In this document: positions 1-11,790 of the stretch, piece after piece
How the letters are laid out: every line of letters begins with the position of its first letter
Numbering within the stretch: the stretch's first letter is position 1
Assembly (NCBI GenBank): GCA_002104935.1
Contig: MCGT01000016.1
Coordinates: 469,418-533,417 of the forward strand
DNA length: 64,000 nucleotides
DNA from: Hesseltinella vesiculosa
Lineage: Eukaryota; Mucoromycota; Mucoromycetes; Mucorales; Cunninghamellaceae
Direction of reading: 5' to 3'
The notes under the pieces: model-generated
The model's database searches: none
The model's input: the letters and a program-made list of their open reading frames with translations, nothing else
What the model was told of the DNA's origin: nothing
Made by a program: the position numbers and the translations under genes

Positions 1-1275
1 ACAAGTATGGAGGCAATCGGCGTCAGGGTTAGAGTGAGCATCGCCACGGAGGTTGGCACTAGTGGAGACGTTCAAGAAACGGAAACGAATATCATTTTCT
101 TCATCAATCCAGTTCTATGGTCAAAGAGAAATAAGCCTGAGGTTTTTTTTTGTCAATGGTGCCTACCTTCCAGACCAAGTCAAATTTTTCGAGTAAATCC
201 CATTGGTATTCGCCTTCATTCTTTTTAGGAACAGTGGCATCCGTGGAGGGCTTCTTGTATTGCGAGCACTTTGCATGGCCATAGGGGGTGCTGCGGACCC
301 ACAGGCGTTGGTGGGAGGCCAGGTTGGTTTTGAGGTAATCAAAGACGACACGCATACCCTTGGTAAAAGCTGCGATCAATTCTTCGTCGGATTTGTTAGG
401 ACCCCATTTTAAGTCTTGGTGCCAGTGGGGGCCGGTGTTGATGACAATGTACTCGAATTTGGGAAGGGCATGGATCCACGCAAAGTTACTGCCCTTGCCG
501 ATCATAAAACCTTCGTCGTCAAAGGGCTCCATCAATTTGTAGTCGTCTAGTCGCACCAAGTAGTCACTACGGAGGTAGGCAAGGGTGACAGCTCCAGGCT
601 GATCGGCCACTCGGTTGTGAACGCGCTGACCTGCCCAGGCTTTGGTGTTGCCTCCAGTCAGGTTGGTGTCGGTTCGTACGCCTGTCATGTCTTGGCCTAA
701 TGTGCAAGCCAGGGTTTCAAATTGGAGTTGTGTAATGGAGTCGCCAACCATCAGCAATGGATGGTCTGCAAGGTGATCTGTCAGTTTCCTCTTATCCACT
801 TGGATCAACGAGCAAGCACTTGGCTCCCAGGCATAGTTGGCACTGATCGAAGAAAGAAAAAAAAATGAGGGTTGATCTAGGCAGTGGCTTTCATCTTCGG
901 CTGGGAAACTTACATGGAAATACTACGATTAAATTCATTGCCCTCCTTTCGTCGATAGCACTTGTGAGGGAAATTCCAGTTGCAGAAGTATCCCTTGGCC
1001 TTTTCCAGAGCCTGGGGCGAGTCATTTTCCAAATAGAGCGGCTTGCGCACCCACGAGCCGACATTGAAGGTATCTGAAGAGCATTGTAAGGAATGGCTGG
1101 GAGCCCGCATAACAAAATCGAGACTTTCGGAAGGATCGGGTAGGTATTCATGAGGTTCAGGCAAGAGCAGATTACTGTCTCGCCAGGCCCATATGAATAT
1201 TAGCGATGTGATGATGGCAGTGACCGTGATGATATACACAACGGTGGACCTAAACGCTGGAGATGATGTACCCAT
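1..1275 (-). CDS. PC-esterase / TBL-like type II membrane protein (3' end outside window)
   Basis: Three exons are visible: 1275-914, 842-167 and 114-1, all with GT-AG junctions and matching phases; the gene runs off the left edge. After a short N-terminus a single hydrophobic segment (about residues 11-28, VVYIITVTAIITSLIFIW) predicts a type II membrane protein with a lumenal catalytic part. The join at 914/842 creates YAWEPSACSL, the usual start of the PMR5/TBL N-terminal region. Next comes a GDSI block (nucleophile Ser), and the last exon holds GDAHSNPDADCLHTC, matching the DxxH...DCxHWC block that supplies the Asp and His of PC-esterases. Members of the family O-acetylate or de-acetylate cell-wall or glycan sugars in the Golgi; the substrate here is unknown. 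The family call is from motifs that I see; the reaction is inferred. Confidence 0.8.
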
Positions 1276-1588
1276 CGAGAATCAAAGTGATCAAAAAGAC
1301 AATAAAAAGTTCAAAAAGGAAAGGAAATGGGAATCAAATAGGTGAGGAAAGAAAAGGGAAAAAAGGAAAAAAGGAAAAAAAAGGGGATCGACGCTCTTCT
1401 TCAAATTAGGGGGCCAGGATGGCGGCGTTCCAAACTTTTTAGAAACATGATGGATGTTACTGCTCTCAGTTTCACAATAGCCGTTGGTTTTTCTTTTTGC
1501 CTTCCTTCTTTCCGTTTGCAAGCATATCAATTTCGTTTTTTTTTTATTCTTGCAACATCCGACCATTGTTCTGGAGTTGTTGACCAAC

Positions 1589-1619
<31 letters not shown>

Positions 1620-2098
1620 AAAAGTTCTCCGCCAATGGCAGGTCGAGCCAAAAAGCGATCTAACTGCAAGTGACAAAAACAGACGAGGATGTCAAAGCTT
1701 GGCATCCAACATTGTTCATTGGGCAGGCCCACCGTCGCCCGTTGCCCAATGTTTTTTGCCAAGAAAAAAAGGATGCAAGCTAAAAAAAAAAAAAACATCA
1801 CTTTGGCAATTATGGAATGGTGTCGTCATTCTTGATTTGCGAGCAAGATCGTCACACCAACATTTCCTGCTTAAATAGGGCTTTTTTTTCGTCACACCGT
1901 CGATCCCAAAGTGGTAGATGGCTCATGGAGGTGATCTTTTTTATGTATTTCCTGGTTGAAGCAGCCACACGTGCCATCCATGCCTTTATTTCTCTCTCTG
2001 CACTACAACGTAAACACTTTTTTTGGGAATAGAAAAAGAAAAAAATGCCGAGAAACGAGCGATGGAGAAAGTGAGGTGGGTGGGAGGGGGAGCCACGT
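1276..2098. other. intergenic spacer, homopolymer-rich
   Basis: This lies between the start of the PC-esterase gene and the 3' end of the BTB gene. It has several long A or T runs (for example near 1590-1613 and 1782-1796) and G/A-rich stretches. The frames through it translate to low-complexity Lys/Phe tracts, and I see no supported gene, RNA or transposon end. Confidence 0.6.
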
Positions 2099-4763
2099 TT
2101 ACAAGCGGCCATGGTGCAATCCAAACATTTCCAGAGCAACCAGCATATCGATATCCAACTTGCCCTTTGCTTTGAGTTCATCCAGGCTCATTCTGATCTT
2201 GCCAACATAACCTGTGGTGGTGGGTTGCTGAGATGAGGGGGACGACTGCTCAGGCTCTGTTTCCGTCACTTGTGTCGCAGGCACCAAAACGCGATCTTCG
2301 GGGTCGATATGATCTGGCAATAGCAAAGGTTCATGGCGATTCAAGCAGTAAATGGCATATTGGATCTTTGGAGGCTGGTCGTGTTGCACTGCCATGTTGC
2401 TGGCTGTAGGACTATCATCCACCTTGTCTTGTTGTGTGGCTGGTGTGATGCCATCCCGCTGCAGTTCAAAACGACACTGAAGAAAAGGGTTGTCGCTGGA
2501 TGGTTGCTGAGATGGAGAATCATTTGTTGCTGACAGTATTAAAAAAAAAAAGGTGAGCCGCGGTCGCTTTGCTGTGGTTCCCCTCTCGCGTCTGTTATCA
2601 CTTACGAGAATCCAATGCAGGTGGATCCAGCACGGTAGCCTCGACACGGACGCGGTACCAGTGGCCGAGGATTTGTTCGGATTGGGTGAAGAAGACCTTG
2701 CGAAACAGGTGGTCATTGGGCGCAGGCGAAGGAGATATCAAGGCAGACGAGGGCGTTTCAGAACAGTCGCCAACTTCCAACAGCTCCACAGATGGTGCGT
2801 GCTTCTTTCTTGCGCGACGTTGTGCAGGAGTAGCAGATTTGGCATCCAGATCATCCATGTCATCTTCCACGGATCGTTGGATGGTACGGTCTTGACCCAT
2901 AGGCTCATCTACATCAATCAAGATGGGGGCTTCCTTGCTGCTGGATGGAATGAGTGGTTGGGAGGAACTGGCAGGGTTGGTGGCAGCCGGCAGGTCATCC
3001 TCTTCGCTTTCATACAGTTCATCCATGTCCACGGCTTGACTGTTGGGGAGGGCGAGCCAACCGTGTAATGGGTATTCCACAGTCACGGACGCTGAGAACC
3101 GGAAGCGAGGGGTGCCAAGCAAAAGGCGTCGGCGTCGTTCCTGGTCCAGGGAAGCACCATCTACATCAAAGTATTCACTCAAGGCGGCATGGCGTTCACT
3201 GTCATTATTGTCGTCGCTGTCTTCGGAGAGCTGAGAGGATGTGCGCTTACCAACAGTGGTGGGAATGGTGAGGGTAGACGTTGATGCGGGTGAAGTTGAG
3301 ATGGGTTTCATCACGGGACGTTGGGACGGACGATGGACGGTTGGATAGAGAAGGCGGTCGAGCGATTCACGTTGCCACAGCGCGCGGAACACAATGGTTT
3401 CGTCGACAATGCCGTCCTGGCGCACAATTGTGAGCTGGTCAAAAGTCATATTGCTGTAATTGACGGTGGTGCGAAGCAGGTAGGAGAGGATGGTGGCTTT
3501 GTCAAGAATACCACCAGACGAGGCATCGGCTAGCAGCTTTTCAAACGGAACGCAAGCGGAGAAGGAGAGGCGGGAGAGCTTGGGTTTGTTGGCAGGATTT
3601 TCGTCATTGAACAAGTCTTGCGACGAGAAGCGTTTGCGCTTGCGTTGGCTAGATAATCGAATGTCAGAGGCAGTGATCTTCTTTCTCTCCTGCAGAGAGG
3701 CGGTCATGGTAGAGGCTATGGGATGGTGGAAGCCATGGCTATTGAGATTCGCAGGCAAGCGTTTGACAAAGCCAGAGAGGCGCTTGCGTTCCTGGTCGAT
3801 GGGGCCGGTAGCCGTCCAGGTGATCTTGCCCACCGATTGCATGAAAGCCACCAGGACTTCACGCAGCAGGCTGTAGCGTTCATATTCGCAGCTGACAAAA
3901 AGAAGGTCGGCACTGAGGATATCTGACATGTAGTCGACCGGCAGTCGAGCCAGTAGGCGCGGATGGTCGGGTCCCTGCCGAAGCAGCAGCAGCAAGGCAG
4001 CGTCGCGCAGCTGGTGGTACGCCCGGTGGTATCGTGGTAGCTGGCAAATGATTTCAAGATCGCGATTGATAGAGCCCATGGTCAGTTGGCGCGCCAAGTA
4101 CTTGTTCAGACAAGCGTCCACCAGGGCGTCCAAGTCGAACATAATGGCGATACAGAGCACACGCAGGGTATCTTCCTCCTCGAGAGAGTCGACCAAGTCC
4201 TTTCGATGGATCGTGTACAGCCAACGAAGTACAAAGCGTACGTGTGAGGATAAGATGTGCTGTGGCTGGGCTGTTTCATCCTTCGAGTCTTGCTGCCGGG
4301 ATGGCTCTTTGGAAAGTGTCGGCGACGATGCATCTTCGGAAGAGGACGGGTCATTGGCCATAGGTTTTTGCCATTGGCGCCTAATGATGTGCTGGAACGG
4401 TGCCATGATAAAACCACGGCTAGTCATGGCGTCAATGAGATCCACCGTCAAGTGCAGGACAGGATGGCGAGATGTTGTGCAGGTGGTTTGACGAGAGGTG
4501 TCGTGCGATAGCAGAGCGCTGGATCGATCGTCAACAGAAGCAGCTGGTGAAGCTGATGGTGAATCAGGAGCGCTTCCAGTGGCTGGGGGAATACGATGGA
4601 TGTTGTCTAGCAAGCGTCGTAAAAAGGGCGATTGGGCTACTACGCACTTGTGCACATCGAACCTCATGGTGAACGGGAACGCCGAATGGTAAAATGCAAG
4701 AGACAGATCTGAAAAGAGGGACTTTTCAAACATGCTTTCAAGCACATGCTGTCCCAGATCCAT
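2099..4763 (-). CDS. BTB/POZ-domain protein with long acidic, disordered C-terminus
   Basis: Two exons, 4763-2606 and 2529-2099, joined by a GT-AG intron, give 862 residues in frame. The N-terminus (about residues 1-60, MFEKSLFSDLSLAFY...VHKCVVAQSPFLRRLL) has the BTB pattern: a hydrophobic strand followed by H-K/VAQSPFLRRLL, where the domain dimerises or binds Cullin-3. A second part of the domain continues after a Ser/Pro/Gln-rich insert (FVLRWLYTI around residue 180). The middle has leucine-rich helices compatible with a BACK-like region. The C-terminal third is Ser/Asp/Glu-rich and ends with a helix, DELKAKGKLDIDMLVALEMF. No Kelch or zinc-finger repeats are visible. A role as a ubiquitin-ligase adaptor or transcription factor is possible but not shown. 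Transcribed toward the PC-esterase gene in the same direction. Confidence 0.75.
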
Positions 4764-5084
4764 GTTGATTTATGCTAGATATGCCAAGGAATACGAAAGA
4801 AAGAAAAGAAAAAAAAAACAAAACAAAAAAACACGTCGTTTTCTCTTTGCGTCGCTTGGCCAATCAGTTAGCGATGATTCGAAAAAAACTTACCGCTCTA
4901 CAGAACTCACGGAAATGGAGGTTACGCAGGGCTAAAAATCTGCCGATAAAATGAAACCACTTTTCTGTTTTTGGCAAAAAAAAGGAGGGAAAAGTTTACT
5001 TGCTTTTTTTAACACCTTTTCCTGATATTTCTTTCTCTTCGCTATTTCTTATAATGCCATCACACAACGTTACGCGCCTAGATA
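4764..5084. other. intergenic region with a short dispersed repeat
   Basis: Upstream DNA of the BTB gene. Around 4897-4935 it carries CAGAACTCACGGAAA...CGCAGGGCTAA, a block seen again at about 16951-16990. Otherwise it is A-rich with no gene. Confidence 0.4.
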
Positions 5085-6698
5085 ATGCTTCCATTGAACG
5101 CTTTATTGCAAGTACCTGATCAAGTGCCCATCGCTCGCTGTAGTGATTGCAAATGTAAACGACCTCTAGTGCATTTTGAAGGACGCTGATGCTGGTACCG
5201 CACTTGCATCCGCTGCCGAAACAGTGCCACCCGCCAACGATCTCCCCCTTCTGAAGCAATGATTAACTGGGATGAGCTAGAAGAATTTTATGGCCAGTTC
5301 CGTCACAACCCTGCTCTGCCTATCAAAGAGCATCTTCCTTGCCGGTTGGCGACATTGCGCGTCATTTCATTGTGCATCTCTATGAAACGTCTGGCTTCAT
5401 GTTCTATTTGAAGCTTATCCATGACCCTTCAAGACGCTCAGCTATCGCCTTTTACGCTTCCTGTACAAGCTCAAGCGAAATTGACAACAACTTCCAGGTA
5501 AAGAAATCCAAAACAGAAAAATGATTTTATTGGACAATCCCAGGCTGAGTGTAACTTCGCAGCAAACGCCTTCAGCTTACATCCTTATCTATTTGACGTT
5601 ACGGAACACACGCTAACAAAGATGCTCTTCCCTTTGCTAGAAATGGGAATCACTCTTTCGAAGCAAGGTTTTCTCGACTTTTTCCATGTCATCGCAGCAG
5701 TCCAGCTACCGGCAGCTTGTCCAGAACGATATGAAAATCAAAAGGACTACACCAATCAAGATTTGTCTGGACCTTGTGAAGCGTCACATTCCTTGTCAAT
5801 TTAACCTGAAGGCATCAGCTAGACAAATTGGAAGTTGGCTCTCAAGCACTGGCAACTACGAATGGACAAAACAAAAAAGAAAGGACAAACGATCGCCAGA
5901 GTGGATGCTGTACGTGCTGACTGAAGACTGGATCAGTAACGGTAAGTACTAGGCATCACCTCGAAATCTTCCTGATAGCTTTTCCTTTATCGCATTTTTT
6001 TTAGAGATCGAATGCAAGAAGCTCTTCAATGTCTCATCCATTCAGGGAGATCTCCAAGCATCAAATTTGACAATGATAGGCTATGCCAGGAAGTCTGTTC
6101 AAAATGTAAATAATAATCTTCGCTCAAAAGCCTGCAGGACATGGTGAACCAACTCCGGGATGTGTACCTTTGCGAAGCTGTGTATGTATCTCCATATTCC
6201 AACGCGACTCAGGATATGGAGTGTCGAGACGTGCAACGACCTCGACCATTACCTTCTGCCTTTGCGTTTGACAATTTACTGACTGTGACAGGCGATTTCC
6301 AAGGTAAGCTACTGAGGCATGATAGAATTGCGTCCCCTTATTTTTTTTTTCTTGATAGACATGCTGACCCGTTTGAAAACGTCAAAGTCAGATGTTGTTG
6401 TGACAGTCATTGACTATGCAGGTTTGTCAACTTCACCCGCCCAAGTTGTCGAATTGCTGCGGTAAAGGTTATGGGTTTCAAATGACAATATGCACTAATT
6501 CTATATTATTTGATTAGTAAATGCAAGGCTATCAAGTATATCTTGGTGCACCACGGTCATAAGGCTGAGCTGATGACCCGTGACGACATCTTGGAGACCA
6601 ATGCCAGGAAGTTCAGCTGCCGTGTGGCAACCGTCAAAAGGTCAAAGGTTGGCCCCAACAAGGGTGGCTCCAAAAAGAGCAAGGCTGGCCCTCCATGA
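5085..6698 (+). pseudogene. Broken zinc-binding plus serine-recombinase-like protein gene
   Basis: Reading begins at ATG 5085 (MLPLNALLQ...) into a Cys cluster (CSDCKCK...CIRC), but an in-frame TGA at about 5190 interrupts the cluster and the frame shifts again near 5335 before GDIARHFIVHLYE. Later parts splice cleanly: an exon ending at about 5940 (EDWISN) joins after an AG near 6004 to IECKKLFN...MIGYARKS, then DMVNQLRDVYLCEAVYVSP, then DMLTRLKTSKSDVVVTVIDYAG, and finally RKCKAIKYILVHHG to the stop at 6698. The join after YARKS needs either a 32-nt intron or a frameshift. The GYARKS start resembles the N-terminus of serine recombinases (Tyr-x-Arg-x-Ser), but the later DRLGR-like Arg residues are replaced by DYAGLS. 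I believe it belongs to a lineage-expanded Mucorales family of unknown role. The stop and frameshift argue for a pseudogene. Confidence 0.55.
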
Positions 6699-7885
6699 CC
6701 CCCCGTCCCTCCAATAAAGAGCTACCTCAGCAGAGGACAAGGCGGTTTCACCTGCTTTTTTTTTTTTTTTTTTACGGGGTGTCGAGGAATCGAAGGAGTT
6801 ATAAAAAGCTAAACAGGCATCAAGTTGGCCGGGCAACCACCTTCACATTGACTTGACTTTTTCAGCATCAACGTCATGCATGATTTATAGCTTCCACGTA
6901 AAGTTTGGCGACGATTTTCTTGCTAACAGTACTGTGCGCCATACCCATTTTTTTTTAAGATGGCTAGTGGAATCTCAGATCTCCTCCGACGATCTGGTAG
7001 AAAATCAGGGAAAAAACCATCAAAAATCGAGCTACCTCAAATTTTGCATACGTGCGCAATATGGTGAGATAGAATCATAGCTGAAGTCACAGCCTCTCAG
7101 ACATCGTGTGGTCATGTTAGGCTTATGCCAATCATGCATTGCCACCTTCCAGTCAAATTTAACTTGAGGGAGGGGTGTTTTTTCCTCAGGATATTGAAGG
7201 AATCATAAGATGTGAAATTTCGTATGAGTTGTGAAGCTCATAAAGAATGACATTATCAAAAATATCGGATCGATCAGTGAAGGCGATATAGTTAGCCGGC
7301 TCTCAGCTTGATGTTGGTAGTTCCGAGACACTGGCCAAAATGGGCTAGGTTTCCCAGCCGATGATCTCGTCAACAATCATCTAAACTCAACTTATTCTCA
7401 CCAAACTTGCACAGAAATAGTATAGGATGGTCCACCAGTAAAAAGCTTAAGCCTCTCGGATGCAGTCGTCTGGCACCTGAAATGGACGAGTGCGGTGATT
7501 TAGCTGCAGAAGGCGTATAAAAAAAATTATGGGTATTTCGCCCATCCTACTTCGTTGCTAGTCCTTGGCCGCACCCCCACCCAAAACAAGGAAAAGGCTA
7601 AGTATACACTCAAGGCACCTTGCCTTTTTTCTCGAGCGATCGTTACATAGTCGTCTATGATCCATTCAGCATGACAGGGGGCAGACATCTATTTTATTTT
7701 AAACAAAAATGAAAGAGAGAGGGCAGGTGGATAAAGGAGTATAAAAAAATATGGGCCAACGATGTTGCGAGCCATAACGACACATGGCACCCGATATTTT
7801 AAGCGCTTCCTTCATCAAAGGATTCACCACAGATCTTGTACATGGATAGCATCCAAATGGAAGGGAGGGAGAGAAGGAACAGGGG
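6699..7885. other. intergenic region with decayed repeat
   Basis: No gene is supported. Around 7020-7110 the sequence (CTACCTCAAATTTTGCATAC...) aligns loosely with the arm of the palindromic element at 33-34 kb, including a shared GAAGTCACAGC/GAAATCACAGC-TCAGAC end. The right part (7700-7885) is 3' flank of UPF1. Confidence 0.4.
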
Positions 7886-10800
7886 CTAGAATTGAGTGTA
7901 GGCTTGGCTTGCTTGGCTGCGAAGATCAAAATCTTGACTCATGACGGTAGAGACATCTTGGGATTTGTAGTCGTCAAAGGAGAACCCATCCTGGCTCATA
8001 AGATTACTGCTCTGGGGTGACAATAGCCCACTAGGTTGCGAGGCGAGATCGGCCATCATTCGGAGACGATCGCTTTGGGACAGCGCAAGGCCCATGGAAG
8101 CTTGGCTGTTGAAGAGGTTTTGGGAAATGGAGCCATTCCAACCCAAGGTATGACTGGCAAACGTAGATGATCCAGGGATATAACGAGTTTGGCTTGGGGA
8201 AGGCTCGGTCGAATGCTTATAACTCTTGCGATTGACCACACTGGATTGCGACAGATCTTGTGTAAATGGACCCGAGGCGGAGGGGATAAAAGGAATACTG
8301 ATCTGTGATGACGGCACTGAGCCAAGATCCGAGGGAATGTATCCCACAGGGTCATGGGTATGCATGTACTCTTGGCCAAAGGCACGATTTCCTCGGCGAG
8401 CTATGGAGTAGAAAATAAGTAAATAAATAAAAAATGAGTCGTGATCTGGTTTTTCCCAAATGGAACTAAAAAGTTACCATCAGTAGCTAAAGGGGCTTTG
8501 GCAAAGGCCTCACGAGCATCGATTTGATGAGCTAGACCTTGGCGGAACTTGTCGTCCTTGTTGTAAGATTTGCGGGGGCGGTTGAATTGGATCATGGAGA
8601 CACGCAAATTGTTCAGGGCGCCATCAACAAGGCAGCCGCGTTCTTTGAAGTGAACCAGGAGGTGATGCCATAGGGGATGTCGGCTGAGAATCTTGGGATT
8701 GCCAAGGATGACAACGCCATACTTTGCACGGGTCAATGCCACGTTCAGACGACGTGGGTCGCTCAAGAACCCAATGCCTTGATGCTCATTGCTTCGTACA
8801 CAGCTGAGGATGATGTAGTCCTTTTCACGACCTTGGAATGCGTCGACACTGGCAACTTCGATGTCCTTGTAGAGATCTTTTCGCATTGAACCGCTCGATT
8901 GCATGTACTGGACAATGTAAGCTCGCTGACCTTCATAAGGAGTGACGACGCCGATCTGTGAGGGGTGGATACCCGACTTCATGAAGCGGGTGACGACCTT
9001 TTCGCAGTTGGTGGCTTCAGTGCGGTTGAGATAGGATGTGCCGGAGGTGGAGATTTCTTCGTTTCCCAGATTGACGTAGAACATCATGGGGTTTTCGGGT
9101 TCGGGCCAAGGGAAGTCGACGTTTTTGCGCAGACGTTCCTGGGTGGTGATGCCGTTCTGCAGCGTGCCTTCATAAAACATGTTGCTGGGGAATTCAGAGA
9201 GGCATGGGTGCATGCGGTACTGCACTTGTAAGCGGATTGGGCGAATGCCGAGGACGACAAGGCGTTCAAACAGTGATTGACACAAGCCTGCACGAGATGC
9301 TTTCTTGTTCATGATCACAGGGCCCAGCTGCTGATGGTCACCAACGAGGATGACTTGCTTGCAACCGAGAACTAACGGGATCATACACTCGGGCTCGGAG
9401 GACTGTGTGGCTTCATCGATCAAGACAGTGCGGAACTTCAGTTTCCCAACGCGAGGATCCCCAGCACCTACATTTGTACAGCAAATCACATCGGCAGCCT
9501 AAAAACGAAAAAAATGATAGAAAGAAATCAATGCCATGTAAAGGCAGCCATTCAAAAATAACCACACTTACATTGAGAATTTCCTTTTCGCAACGTCGCT
9601 TGAGTGCATGGTACTTGGTACCGTCTTTTGCGCTAAGTTCACCTTGTTCTTTTTTCAGCTGGATTAGTTTTTGCAGCTCTGGGTTGGTATCGTTGTTGCT
9701 GACTTGTTCGTGCAGGGTCAAGAAGGAGATAGGTGAGTCGAGGGCTTCACGCGACTTTGCAGTCACGCGCACCACTTTGAGGCCGGTCGTGTGGATCTTT
9801 TCCGCCAATTGGTCGACCGCCACATTTGATGGGGCACACACAAGCACCTGGCCAGCATTCATCTTGGCAAGGTGGTAGACAATCGAAGCCGAGGTCACGG
9901 TTTTCCCTGTACCAGGAGGGCCCTGGATCAAGCTGAGCGGCTTCTGCAGTACGGATTTGACGGCATACACTTGCGAATGATTCAGCTCTGGCAAATTGGG
10001 AACGGAGAAGCTGGGCAAACGGTGATAATAGGACATCAGGTCTTTGATCATCTGTCAGCCCATTTTTTTTTTTTTTTTTTTTTGCTTACCGCTTGGGCAT
10101 TTGCGTTTTCAACACCTGAGGCTCAACGTCATGACCAAGCAATCGGTGATAGACATAGCCAGAAACACTCTTTTCATCGACAGCAAATGTGCGCATAGCA
10201 TTTTGCATACGGTCAAAGCTAGTCGATTTCCAAACAAAGTCCACCGAAAAGTTATGGGTGCATCGCGTAGGCACCCTGCTACCGCGCAGTTCCAGGGCAA
10301 CTTCATCGTTGATGCCTAGAATAATAGGTGAGTGTCTGTTCTATTGTTCAGAAATATAAAAGGTGCGACCTACTATCAGGGATCTTAATGACATGCCCAG
10401 CGTCTTCCCAAGCTTCGTGCAATTCACCACGATACCGAAGGCAGAGCTCGTCGCCAATGGCCAGCTTGACTTCACCCATTTCAAGCTTTGGAAAATAAAA
10501 CCAAGCGATATGCTTCTGGTTCAGCCCAACATCCCAACGCACAACAATGTCATCACAGGTCTAATTTAAATCGTACATGAGAATGTTGCCCACTTTTTTT
10601 TTTTTTTTTTTTTAGAGCGTGGCGAACCAACCTGGGATTCCTTGAGTTTCTTGTCATAGTCGGCTTCCATTTTGACCAAAGGCCCAAAAATGTTTTGATA
10701 CTGGTAAGCATCTTCATATCTCAGCAAAACAGGGTGAGGTTCGTCATCGACACCGGGTTTATCCAAATCCTCCAGTGTAGCTTCTTTGTCCTCTTTCCAT

Positions 10801-11614
10801 AAGTCTTCCAAGCGGTTGATTTGTTGTGAGGTGATTTGGCGAGCGCGTAGCTGTTCTTGGTCGGAAGGAATTTTGACAAGCCAGGTCAAGAAGCAGCGAT
10901 CGTCGATCAAAGGCATCCATTGAGATGTGTCCCAGGTCATATCCTTTGAAGATGGCACAGCAGCACAGGGTTGGCTGGCAGAAAAAAAAAAGTCAGTCAA
11001 AGGATAAATCTAAGTGAACAGGCAGAGGTAACTTACCGACAGAGCAAGACGACAACGGTGTCACTTTTGGCAGGAATAAAGCCAAGCAAAAAGACATTGC
11101 GACAGCCGCAGTTGTAGCATTCCAGAACAGTTTCGCCCAGAGGTGACTCTGGATGAAGCATGACCTCCTTGTGTTTAGCACGAACAAGATGGTTGATGAT
11201 ATGAGAACCGGAGGTATTTCCACGAGAGTTACAGAACCAGCGATCACATGTTACACACTTGACAACAGAGGCTGGTGAATGGATACCGCAGTACTTGCAA
11301 GCATGCTCAGGTAAAGAATGATCAAGTTCAGAATGGTCGCCAAAGCCGTCTAAATCATCAGGCTCTTCAAACTGAAAATCATCAGCAAAGGAGGTGCCTT
11401 TGGTAGTCAGTTGGTCATCGTCATCGTCGTCTTCCTCATCGTCATCGTCGTCATCGTCAAAGGCATTGTCAGCAAGCGATAACGTTGCAATAGAGAGATC
11501 CTGGTTGTGCGTCTGCTGCGTAAAATCGTTGAAATCATACTGTGACGGCTGTGTGTCGGCAGAGTATTCCAGGTACGTAAAATCATCCTGAGGTGTATCT
11601 TCAAAATGATCCAT
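7886..11614 (-). CDS. UPF1: UPF1-type RNA helicase, nonsense-mediated decay
   Basis: A multi-exon gene (first exon 11614-11037, last part ending at 7886) with introns often carrying long T runs. The N-terminus is very acidic (Asp/Glu run around residues 50-70), then the Cys/His-rich CH domain that binds UPF2 ([15 protein letters not shown]...CDRWFCNS...CYNCGCRN). Helicase superfamily 1 motifs follow in order: GPPGTGKT (Walker A), IDEATQ (motif II), GDHQQLGPV (III), QYRMHP (IV), [13 protein letters not shown] (V) and [11 protein letters not shown] (VI). The C-terminal tail is rich in Ser-Gln pairs (for example [17 protein letters not shown]), the targets of SMG1-type kinases. It unwinds RNA and triggers decay of transcripts with premature stops in the cytoplasm. 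Start ATG 11614 is preferred over upstream in-frame codons, which read through a Phe-rich spacer. Divergent from the nucleoporin gene. Confidence 0.95.
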
Positions 11615-11790
11615 GGCTACGGCCCAACGATAATAAAAAAAAAGTGAAAAAACAACACAAAATGAGAAGAGGGGAAAAAATGCTTGGTGTTTCTCTTGGT
11701 TTTGATTGGCTGCCAAAAGTCAAGTCAAGTCAAGGAAAACAATTCAAAAACTCTTTTCTTTCAAGAACGCGGCTCTGCTCAGTAACAATT
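11615..11790. promoter_or_regulatory. shared divergent promoter, UPF1 / nucleoporin
   Basis: Only 176 bp separate the two start codons. It contains an A-rich stretch on the UPF1 side and a direct repeat CAAGTCAAGTCAAG near 11719-11733. No TATA box is evident, and the two genes probably share a bidirectional promoter. Confidence 0.5.

Noticed and set aside
1342..1878. Long plus-strand frame over the first intergenic spacer
   Set aside because: It translates to Lys/Phe runs from homopolymers, with no domain and no splice logic.
11394..11591. Ser-repeat frame opposite UPF1
   Set aside because: It is the antisense reading of the Asp/Glu run of the UPF1 N-terminus.
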